From positions 496,001 to 560,000 of the forward strand of contig NW_026251713.1 of the NCBI RefSeq assembly GCF_025024155.1: a stretch of DNA of 64,000 bases, in the 5' to 3' direction. The stretch is from Gamsiella multidivaricata. Its lineage: Eukaryota; Mortierellomycota; Mortierellomycetes; Mortierellales; Mortierellaceae. The position numbers and the translations under genes were made by a program. The notes beneath the pieces are model-generated. The model worked only from the letters and a program-made list of their open reading frames with translations, had not been told where the DNA came from and did no database searches. Positions 50,890 through 60,043 of the stretch are shown one piece after another. Each line of letters opens with the position of its first letter. Position 1 is the stretch's first letter.

Positions 50890-51054
50890 ATGGGGTCCAT
50901 AACCGAGGTCTTCGAACAATCCAGGATGGTCTATTCCGAGGATATTCGATGGCGTGCCATAGTCCTCTTCTGTTTCATGGGCATAGATATCAAAGATGCG
51001 TCAACTCTCTTGGGCATCTCCACGTCCAGTATCACCAATTGGGTCGATAAGTAA
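50890..51054 (+). pseudogene. Transposase fragment, N-terminal helix-turn-helix of a Tc1/IS630-like element
   Basis: A 54-residue ORF contains MVYSEDIRWRAIVLF, then IKDASTLLGISTSSITNWV, the tandem helix-turn-helix start of Tc1/mariner-IS630-type transposases of fungi and oomycetes, which begin with Y-S-x-D-[IL]-R-W-R-A. It stops right after the HTH; the DDE catalytic part is not found in the following 600 bases. It is a truncated remnant, or exon 1 with GTAACT as a donor at its end. Confidence 0.6.
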
Positions 51055-51060
51055 CTACCA

Positions 51061-52149
51061 TATCTTGATACACCGACCCCAAGATCATGCCCAGCAGAAA
51101 AAAGGAGCTGAGAACTCGAATAGCGTGAAATCAAATCTTGTTAGAGAGCACCTCGAATGCCGTATCTCGACAATTTTATTATACTACAATCGTCCTTTCC
51201 ACCAAAGTAGAGCCGATCCACAGTCGCCAAAAGACGGGCCTCATTCCCTGGGCCTGCCCCTAGGCCCTATGCAACAACTGCCACACCTCATCAGTGTGTT
51301 AAAAAGCTGAAAACTCCTTATTACAAAAAGGATATCTTCCCATCCCCTCCATGGTTGTCAATCGCCTCCTCCCTTGCAGGCAGTCCAGCAGCGTCCGATC
51401 CGCTGCGTCTGGGTTAAGCACGGGGCCAGGTCAGCTCCCGTTTGTATGATCGGCGAGCAACGCACCACAAGGACAGTGGTCAGCGTCGCAAATATGTATC
51501 CGTTGCCCTCACTCCAGTCTCCTCGAGGGCCCTTGTATGGTGCGCGTTTCATCTTGGCTGTGATTCCACCCCATTCTCTTTCCCGAGCAATAGTCGCGTA
51601 TGCAGCGTGTTTCCAGATCAGCTCCATAACCTGCGCCTCAATAAAGCTGATGAACTTGTGGATGGCCTGTCGCGCAATTGAAGGTAGGGAGGTGAATAGG
51701 CTACCACTCCTTGATTAGGCTGACGGGGCGTAATGCCGCGGTACAAATCGCTAATCCTCCAGGTTAAATCTGGAGAGTGGCCGATAAAGTCGCCGCCTAG
51801 GGGCTGTTCTGGTCCGAGGATTTAGATCCCTAGTGCAATTGACTGTTCATGGCACAACACTTATCCCTACAGCCTTTGTCCGCGCATCTAATCAACATTA
51901 GACGCGTTTCTAGCAAGAGCTCCCCTTCTCCCCCTCCTCTTCATAGGAGGATGCTAGGCGCGTTGTCTGCACTTTGTCTACGCGATGCGTAAGAGAGATA
52001 AGGAGTCCATAGATGGACAACTGCTAAGCAGGTATATGTAGCCCTATACGTGCCTTTCGTTACCATCATCCGTTTCTTGCTCCCCTTTTATTCTTATCAC
52101 AGTCGCTAAAGACTGTACGTCCTTGAACAGACGAATTACATAGTAACCT
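51061..52149. other. Gene-poor region, possible element debris
   Basis: Mixed sequence with small conflicting ORFs on both strands (for example 51358-51718). A weak inverted pair (ACGCGTTTCTAGCA near 51902 and TGCTAGGCGCGTTGT near 51951) brackets a C/T-rich stretch. No gene is supported. Confidence 0.5.
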
Positions 52150-52648
52150 TTAGTCGTCGTCGCCTATCGAATTCATTAGTGCACCAAAGATGCGAGGGGC
52201 TTCTTTGAGCGGGCGCCCTACGTTCACTCCTCGCTGCTGTTGAACGCTTAGTGGATTATTCAGAGTATCATTGTTCTGGTACTCGAGCGCTAGCTTATCC
52301 TGGCACTCAAGCGTTAGCAACTGATGAGGTGCTGAAAGAGAAGCAGGAGTGTAGTTTGATGTGAGCATTGAAGGGGATGCAGGAGGAGGGTTGAAGGGGG
52401 TGGGGACTCGAAATAGCTGAAATAGAACCGGGTGGTGCACTATGCCCACGACTACTCAAAATGGTTACTTTGGAATGAGGGGGCCACGTTCTTTCCTCAG
52501 GTGATAGACTATGGGCTTTCAGAGCCAAGAGCAGCTTTTGGCGTCCCTCCCGGTTAGTGTAATCACTATTCCACTTTAAGGAAAGCGCCCTTCCTAGAAT
52601 TACAAACCTAGTGAATACTAATTCCAAGTACCGGAGACTATCGAACAC
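52150..52648 (-). CDS. Hypothetical protein, 5' end not found
   Basis: Two minus-strand frames join perfectly in phase if a 52-base intron (52417-52468, GTAACC...TTTCAG) is removed: 52648-52469 and 52416-52150, giving at least 148 aa. The first part includes SLRYLELVFTRFVILGRAL and YTNREGRQKLLLALKAHSL; the second is Pro/Ser/Leu-rich and ends APRIFGALMNSIGDDD. The upstream exon boundary (CTTTCAG near 52648) would require an earlier exon, and no start codon was located. No family recognised. Located in the element-rich gap, so it may be a gene relic. Confidence 0.3.
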
Positions 52649-53573
52649 TGAAAGATAGCATGATGTCCCTCATGACCTGGGAGCTTCGAAAGGTGAGGCA
52701 GATCCTTCGTTTAGTCAGGCATGCACCAGAAGGGGACTATTAGACACCGGGGGGAAGGGACCGAGTAACATATTTTATTAAAGACACCACCTATATAGCC
52801 TCAAGCATGTTGGATACAATCTCGGGCCGTGGTGGGTTGGATGGTATCTGCTTGTTAAACCGCTGGTGGTTGTCCCGCATGAGATAGTACGCGCCTTTCA
52901 CATCCTATTTCTCCGAATCGGTCAAAGGGGGTGCGTTTCCTATAAAAAATAAAAATAAGAATAAAATTAAAAAATAAAAATAAAAACAGTCCAGGACTAA
53001 AGAACACGGAGACAGAAATAGCGGAGGAGCCCGTTCAAAGGAGTAGCTATATGAGAAAGGAATACATGCAGAAAGAGTGGCTGCATCGCGAGTTGACGGG
53101 AGGGTGACCTGAAATAGATATCTTGAGGTGTGGTGGACAGGCGGGGGCGTGATGCCTCTCTGCTCATCCTACCCTCTTGGTAGTCTAATGGTCCCTTGCT
53201 CTTCGGTTATAGAGCGTTCACCGTTTTTATTGCACTAGCGCGAACACCTCCTGCAGGGCTCATGCAAGGGGCGGCCAACACTTCATAGACTACGCAGAGT
53301 GATCATTGGCTGCTCCCCTGCACGCGACTCCTGGGGCTTCAAAATATTGGATCTTAGGCTAACAACGACCTGCATCCTGGCCTCTTCTCTATCATGAGCT
53401 TAAAGCAAGGTGAAGGGGGGGGGAGCCAGGTATAAATACTGGGGTGGTAGGGCACCCATGGTATCCTTCATCAAACACCTCACACAGCCAACACATCCTC
53501 AACTCACTCTAGCACTCCCTAGCACTCCTCTTTCTCTCCTACAACCTACCTTTCCACAACAACCCTTACAAAA
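52649..53573. other. Intergenic region and promoter of the kexin-type precursor gene
   Basis: No gene supported. An A-rich TAAAAA-type low-complexity stretch lies at about 52940-52987. The last 150 bases are the promoter and C-rich leader of the downstream gene. Confidence 0.6.
53431..53438 (+). promoter_or_regulatory. Probable TATA box of the kexin-type precursor gene
   Basis: TATAAATA in CCAGGTATAAATACTGG, about 140 bases before the ATG, followed by a C/A/T-rich leader with repeated CACTC motifs. This is one of the clearest core promoters in the window. Confidence 0.6.
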
Positions 53574-54623
53574 ATGAAGTTCACTTTCGCCGTCCTCGCC
53601 TTGTCAGCCGCCGTTGCTGTTGCTCACGCCTCCATTGCCGACACTGTCAGTGGCGCTACACAGGTGGTCCAGCCCATCCTCAGCGGCACCACAGTTGGTA
53701 CCAACACCCACAAGCGTTCGCTCCAGGAGCTCGTCGATGGTACATTCCAGTCTGTTGGCGACGTTCCCCAAGGTGCCGGTGTGGGCGCGATCAAGCGAGA
53801 ACTTGAGGTGCCCGCCGTTGGTCCAGTCCCGTCCACTGGCCCCACCACTGACGACATCCTTAATGGCATCAATATGCCTGCTTTGAAGCGAGAACTCGGA
53901 GACACTATCGATGGCGTCTTGGGTACCGTCGGTAGCCCTCTCGAGGGTACCAATATTAGCAAGCGCGATGTCACCGCAGCCGTTGTCGATGCGAGGGTTA
54001 AGGCTATCGTTGATTTTGTCGTCCGGGTGGTCGCAGATGTCAACGTGCGCTTGTATGCCGATATCGAGGCCTTGGTCGTGGCCCATGTCCGCGCTAACCT
54101 GGGTGTTGCCGGCCTTGTCAGCGTTAAAGCTGATGTCGATGGTAAGTACACGACGCGCTTGGTTTAAATCATCTCAATTCGACAAACATAGTCGTGTTTG
54201 TTTGGTTTTCATTGTTATTCACCCATGACAATTTTTTTTTTGGCCTCTCTCCTTTTAGCTGCCGTTCACGCCGCGATCCAGGCGTATATCGACCTCGATG
54301 TGGATGTTGACCTCAAGGTCGCCGTGGGCGCCATCGTGGACGCCCACGTTACCGGCGATGTTGCTGTCGATGTCAAGGCCATTGTCGCCGACATCCGCGC
54401 CTTGATCGTCGCCCGTATCAGCGCCCTGGTCGCCCATGTCGATGCCCACGTCCTCGCCAAGGTCTACGCCCAGGTCAAGGTCCTCGAGACCATCTCCGCC
54501 GAAGCGGCCGCGGACGTCGATGTCTCCGTCGGCTTGAACGTCCATGCCGAAATCGATTTGGTCCTCGCCAGGCTCGACATCCATCTCCGGGCTTTGGTCA
54601 AGGCCCTCGTTGCCATCAATTAA
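53574..54623 (+). CDS. Secreted protein with four regularly spaced Lys-Arg sites, candidate kexin-processed precursor
   Basis: Exons 53574-54141 and 54259-54623 give 310 aa. A signal peptide (MKFTFAVLALSAAVAVAHA) is clear. Lys-Arg pairs at residues 47-48, 74-75, 105-106 and 130-131 divide the next part into segments of 27, 31 and 25 residues. The segments are related: ELVDGTFQSVGDVPQG aligns with DTIDGVLGTVGSPLEG, and both inner sites read A[IL]KREL. The rest (132-310) is built almost only of Val, Ala, Asp, Leu, Ile, His and Arg in an amphipathic helical pattern with no cysteine, mostly G/C-ending codons, and a strong TATA promoter, suggesting high expression. This fits Kex2-processed secreted precursors. 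I recognise no named family. Dense minus-strand ORFs over it are codon-bias shadows. Confidence 0.75.
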
Positions 54624-55980
54624 ACATGCGACAAAGGGCGCGTAACAGAATACAGAAATAGAATACAGATATAAAGATATACAGATAATAATAAAATCTC
54701 TTAATAATGATCCTTATGTGACAGACAAATCGATGGTATGACGAGTGAAGTGCTTTTTTGTAAAAAAAAAAAAAAAAAATCAATGCGTCGCATATTGCGT
54801 AAGATAGTCTAATAAGGATGACAAAGAGTGCAATTTCTGGCACCAGCTTCACTTTATTCCATTGATCTTTCGTGCTATTAATGTCTCGAGCACCACGGCC
54901 AATCCTCCTTCCAAATGGTTTTTTTTTTTTTTTTTTTGTAAGAAAAAAATAGCAATGCAGTTGTTTTTTGATTTATTTTCAATTAAATACTATATAGATG
55001 ACTCAACCCTATGCTGAAAAAGCAAAAAAAATGCGAGAAAAGTAAGGACCAGAGGAGACGAAACGACAACGGAAAAAAAAAAAGAAAACGACAGAAAGGC
55101 AACGACAGCTCTGTGAATGGAGGTGGAGATGGAAGGATATATCGGCGGTGGGTGCAAATTTCCGGTAGCCCTGAGACGCGTTTGACTACCAGGGTCGCCA
55201 AGGGGCCAAGGTAAACAAAGACTAATAGTCGATTGGGGGGGGGGGGTTTGCTAAAACAAAATCCGACCGCTTATCCCCCAGATCCTTGTTTGCCCCCCCC
55301 TCCCTCCCCCCTCGTCATCGAAGAGAAGACCTGGAGTATGTTTGAATGGTTCAGCACTATCGCTGCTTGCTGTTGCTGTTTGCTGTTACTGCTGTGTGTT
55401 GCGTTCTCGTTGCGTCGTATGTACATCCGTCCCGTAATCAAGATTCGATCATCCGCCCAAGGTTCAATCCCTATTGGCCAGTTCAAAACAATAAACAATT
55501 CCTGTCAGTCAGTTCAAAAGTACACATGGCCTTCCAAAGATATGCGGGGGGACGACAAAAGTGTCGTAGCGCTGATGCCTCTTCCAGTCCCTCGGTAATG
55601 TTATGCACAGGACAACAAATCCACTTGTCACTGGCAGCGTTTTTTTTTTTTGGTAATGATCTCATCGACTCATCCACCCATCCACCCATCCACTGAATGT
55701 CAGGGATGTCACAGAGGATTGTCCTTCCGTTGAATCCAGGAGGTATTAATAACGAGAATGGCCCTGCTACCCACTGGAGGAATGGTCACACAAGGATCTG
55801 ACCACAGGGTTATATTTAGTTCATTCAAGTAATCAAAGTAATCGCTCCTCGGTGTTGGTTGTACGGCCGTAGCTCTCCTTTTTTTTTTTTGCGTGTCCAT
55901 CGTCGTTTTTTTTTTTTCCTTCCTATTCTTCCATGGTAGCATCCATGTATATCAGCGGGTCTATCGAGCGAATTGCTGTG
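54624..55980. other. Intergenic region between convergent genes
   Basis: 3' flank of the precursor gene with AATAAA near 54688, several A/T homopolymers (about 54762-54779, 54920-54937, 55861-55870, 55906-55917) and a G run near 55236. No gene supported. Confidence 0.6.
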
Positions 55981-56400
55981 CTAGCCCATCTTGTTATCCC
56001 AAAGCCATCCTGATTGGTCTACCAGAGTGAAACGTTGGCGTTGTTCTCTGTTCCTGGGAGAAGAGGAGGGCGAAGCAAAGGGAGAGAGTGGTGTGATAAA
56101 GAAGTGATGGATGAAGTGTTCATTTAAATACCTGAAGGTGCCATGGGGATTGTCGTTGTAGACTTCACTGCTCCGGACGGCCTTTGTGTCCTTCCGAGAA
56201 AGGGCACGCTTGAAGGACATTGCGCGGGAGACGCTGTCGTTTCCAACCTGGTTTTGGGTGTAGATGCCGTCCTTGTAGTTGGATTCGTAGTAGTCCCTGT
56301 CGCGCTGTTCGAACTCGGGGGTGAGTGCTGCCCTGCGCTTGGTATATTTGCCGATCTTCCAGATTTCGTAATTGCGCATCAGCTTGTCCATGAGACCCAT
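55981..56400 (-). CDS. Small orphan protein, 113 aa, unknown function
   Basis: Minus-strand exons 56400-56132 and 56053-55981, joined in phase across a 78-base intron (GTATTT...CCCAG). The protein starts MGLMDKLMRNYEIWKIGKY, is strongly charged with basic patches (TKRRAAL, SFKRALSRKDTKAV) and Tyr-rich (RDYYESNYKDGIYTQNQ), and ends SGWLWDNKMG. No signal peptide, no membrane segment. Ser/Thr near basic residues could be kinase sites. A frame extending upstream to 56886 runs through C/T-rich leader and is not believed. The C/T-rich minus strand upstream (56420-56720) looks like a strong leader. No family recognised; possibly lineage-specific. Confidence 0.6.
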   Translation of the reverse strand: MGLMDKLMRNYEIWKIGKYTKRRAALTPEFEQRDRDYYESNYKDGIYTQNQVGNDSVSRAMSFKRALSRKDTKAVRSSEVYNDNPHGTFRYLNEHFIHHFFITPLSPFASPSSSPRNREQRQRFTLVDQSGWLWDNKMG

Positions 56401-58338
56401 GTTGGAGTATGTGTGTGTATGTGAATGAGAGTGGGGAGAAGAGGAAGGGCGTGTTTGTGGTGGGTGAGGATGTGCTGCAGTGCAATGGGAGTGGGATGAT
56501 GCGCTGGAGAGGGATGGGGGGTTGGAGGTGGGGATGGAATGGGCAATGAAACAGAGAGTGAGGGGTGGAAAGAGAAGGTGGGCGCGAGAAAGAGGGAGGG
56601 GGAGGAGATAAAGGAACAGAAACAGAGGCGGTGGACGGTGGGACGATGGGACGAGGAAAAGGGCAGAAGAGAATAAGAAATAAAATGGAATAGAATAAAA
56701 CAAAGGGCAGACACGCATACAGCAAGGGTGTGCGAGGAGGGTGGTGGGAAGAGGGCGAAGGGAAAGTGGCGAGGCCAGCTTGCTTGGATGCTGAATAAGA
56801 CGATGGACTCCCTCAGTCCGGGGTCCTTCCCTTCCCATTGGTGATCCCCCCGTCCCTCGTCTCAGTTCAATTAAGGTCGTGCTCATATCTCCGATATCTC
56901 GAATGGGGCCGCCTTCCTTCCTGCGTGCCTCATTCAGCCGCCTCTGTCTTCTGTGCCTGTCTGTCCCTTGTCGGCGTCTGGCCCGCTAGATTAGATACTT
57001 GCGAGATGCTCTGGAGCAACTGCATCTTCGCTCTTTCTCATCTTCCTCGTCCTGCTCTCTCGTGGAGGGGGAAAAAAAAGCAAGAGCGGCGGCTGTGGCC
57101 CATCTCACTGCTGTTCAAAAAAGACAAAACGAGGGTATCGAGTCTGAACGTTTGAGCACGTTCACATTCCCGCGGATCTTTTTTCTTCTCTTTGCCCGCC
57201 AACATCTGCAGGGGCGACAAAACGTACCGATCCTTCCGTAAGGCTACTTGACATGAGGTTGTGGGAGAGGAAGGGGGGCCTGTGCCTTGTACCAACAAAC
57301 AACAAAACGACAACAAACGACAACGAACAGCCAATTGATAACTTTCTGTTCTCTTGCCTCGATCGAGCTTTTCTAGTTTCTATTTATTTTTTTCTTCCAA
57401 GCCCAGAAAAGACCCTTCTCGCTGAGAATCAATGCGCTAACCGGGGCAATGCCAGATACACCGTTTGATACGAACAGCAGCCAGGAAATGTATTTTTATC
57501 GTCTCGATTGAATGGGCACCAGGCGACTCCATTGCTCAAAAAAAAAAAAAGACACGCTCACGTTTATATCTTTCATTTCTCAGTGACAAAAAAAAAAAGC
57601 TCTCATCGACTGCACCATACCTTTATCTGTCAGCCCGACAACATAACCATGCACGCCTCGAAGGATTGCATCCATGTCATTAACTCTAGCGGACACTTTA
57701 TTTTAAGCAGCGTGGTCTTCGATTGTGATGATGTGATGCTTAAAGTCGTTCCGGAAGATCGGTTACTCTTTGTTGCGTCTCCCACTCTCACTCCCACTCT
57801 TACCCTCATTACCCTCATTCTTTCTTGTCCTTTTCTTTCCTCATCCTCTTTCGTCTCTTCTTATATTCCCCCCTCACATTCCAGTCAATGGTATGTACTC
57901 TCGTGCTCTGTAAGAGTCGTGCCGTAGACTATGTCTGTACCACAATTTCAGGAACGAAAAGAAAAAAATAATAATTCAGAAGCCAAAGCCCCTTAATTTT
58001 GTACCTCCCATCCGAAATGCATTTGGCCACCATTTGGTGCCACGTCAAAAAATAATAAAATCGAACCATACAGAGTGACAACGAGTATGAAGACCTTCAT
58101 CTCACTCATCTAGCCCTTGTCTTTGGAATCAAACTCCCCGCTCTTTCTCTCTCTCTCTCACTCTCTCTCGCTCTCACACACACACTCTCTCTTCCCTCTT
58201 TTCGCTTGCCTCACGACTCTTCCCTGACGACCCACTTTCTGATTTTTTTTCATAATCAAGTCTGTTTATTCTCAGGAACGATATCACAGAGGATCCGCCA
58301 TATACACATATATATATTGATTCCTAAATTGAGCGACG
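56401..58338. other. Divergent intergenic region between the orphan and Scj1-like genes
   Basis: About 1.9 kb. The left end is the C/T-rich leader of the orphan gene. The right end has CT/AC microsatellites (about 58143-58196) and a TATATATA stretch near 58310, directly before the SCJ1 start. ORFs in between (57465-57927) lack support. Confidence 0.55.
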
Positions 58339-59820
58339 ATGAGGGCAATCATTCTACTGGGCTTGATCCTCGGGCTGTTGGCGACGTTGGTCGCGGCCGG
58401 CGCAGATTACTACAAGGTCCTCGGACTCACCCGTAGTGCCTCGAGCAAGGAGATCAAGAAGCAGTACAAGGTCCTCTCCAAAAAGTATCATCCGGACAAG
58501 AACCCCGGAAACAAGGAGGCGGAGGAGAAGTTTGTCGAGGTCGCTGCAGGTAAAAACGCGCAAACAACACACATTTCTTTCATTTGATATAATCGATTGC
58601 CTGAAATGAAGAAGAAGAAGAAGAAGAAGAAAGTAAGGACGAGATGTATCTAACCGAGTATCTTTATGTAATCTCTTCTTGAACAATTTGAAACAATCTT
58701 TCTGAAACCAGCCTACGAAGTTCTATCGGACAAGGAAAAGAAGAGTATCTATGACCGCTATGGTGAAGAAGGACTGAAGCAGCAGCAACAGCAGGGCCAC
58801 GGTGGCTTCCACGACCCATTCGACATCTTTGCACAATTCTTTGGCGGCGGATCAAGACACCAGCACGCGGAGCAGGAGAGGAGAGGTCCAGAGCTCCGTA
58901 TGGAGCTCGAGGTCACGCTGGAGGAACTGTATTCTGGGAAATCGATCGAAATCGAGGTCTCGAAACAGATCGTTTGCCCACACTGCAGCGGATCGGGCGC
59001 GAAATCCTCGGACGATGTGGTCACTTGTTCAACATGTCAGGGCCAGGGTGTCAGGATTGTGAAGCATATGTTGGCACCGGGCATGTTCCAGCAGTTCCGA
59101 CAAACGTAAGGATTGGTCCTCTCATTATTATTGATTGATTGATTGATTGATTTCATTTTCTGCGGAAAAACAATTTTTTTGTCACCAGCAGCAGAGCGTA
59201 TCTTTTTACTTTCTGTTCATGTTCACTGACGACCTATGATTTAAAATGTTCATAGCTGTGATCAATGCGGCGGAAAGGGCAAGACGATCAAGGAGCACTG
59301 TCCAGTTTGTCATGGCACCAAGGTCCAACGTGGATCCGAACAACTGACGATCGTGGTCGAACCCGGTCTCGCGGACGGTTCAACTATTGTCTTTGATGGG
59401 GAGGGAGATGAGGCCCCAGAGGTACTTCCAGGCGACGTGATCTTTGAGATTAAGACTCGCGCACATTCGACCTTTGAACGACGACAGGATGCGCTCTATA
59501 CCTATGTGACCATCACCCTCGAGCAGGCCCTCTTGGGTTTCGATCTGGAGCTGAAGCACTTGGATGGAAAGCCCATCAAATTGACTAGGGGCGAGAATGT
59601 GACGCCGTATGGATATGTCCAGACATTGAAGGGTCAGGGAATGCCGATCAAGGGATCAAGGGGCGATTTCGGGGACATGTTTGTAGAATACAAGGTCGAA
59701 TTCCCTGAGAAACTGACGGAGGACCAACGGTCCTTGGTTGCGACAGCGTTCGGGACCCATGCCAAGTTTGATGAGGCAATGGGAAAACACCAACAACAAG
59801 TCTTGCACGACGAGATGTAG
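58339..59820 (+). CDS. SCJ1: ER-lumenal DnaJ/Hsp40 co-chaperone, Scj1-like
   Basis: Exons 58339-58549, 58712-59105 and 59256-59820 give 389 aa. Order of parts: signal peptide ([20 protein letters not shown]), J domain (about 22-90) with the HPD tripeptide (YHPDKNPG), a short Gly/Phe region with five Gln ([10 protein letters not shown]), four CxxCxGxG-type zinc-finger repeats ([31 protein letters not shown]), and the substrate-binding C-terminal domains. This is a type I Hsp40 in the secretory pathway, the partner of the Hsp70 Kar2/BiP. The protein ends in HDEM, close to the HDEL/KDEL retrieval signal. A GATT repeat lies in intron 2 and an AAGAAG repeat in intron 1. Confidence 0.93.
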
Positions 59821-60043
59821 GACAGAACCTGGAGACCTCATTATTACTATAATTCAGGAGATTTGGAACGCGCCAACTACATACAAGCAACGACAGTATA
59901 TGGATCACCCATCAATAAACCTTCTTGATAGACGTGTTTTTTTATTTTTTTCCATCGGGCACAATTAACAATTACTCAATCAGAAATACTTTCCAATCAC
60001 TTGTCTAGGTTTTTTTTTTGGGTGGGGAGGGGGAACCGCGCTC

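Noticed and set aside
53168..53225. A tRNA-like A-box (GGTAGTCTAATGG)
   Set aside because: No B-box (GTTCRANNC) at the right distance and no cloverleaf could be paired.
53604..54584. Minus-strand ORFs opposite the kexin-type precursor
   Set aside because: Same codon-bias effect; no introns or domains support them.
56132..56886. Extension of the orphan protein to a 301-codon ORF
   Set aside because: The extra part is Ser/Pro/Leu-rich translation of a C/T-rich leader and reads through the first intron at the other end.
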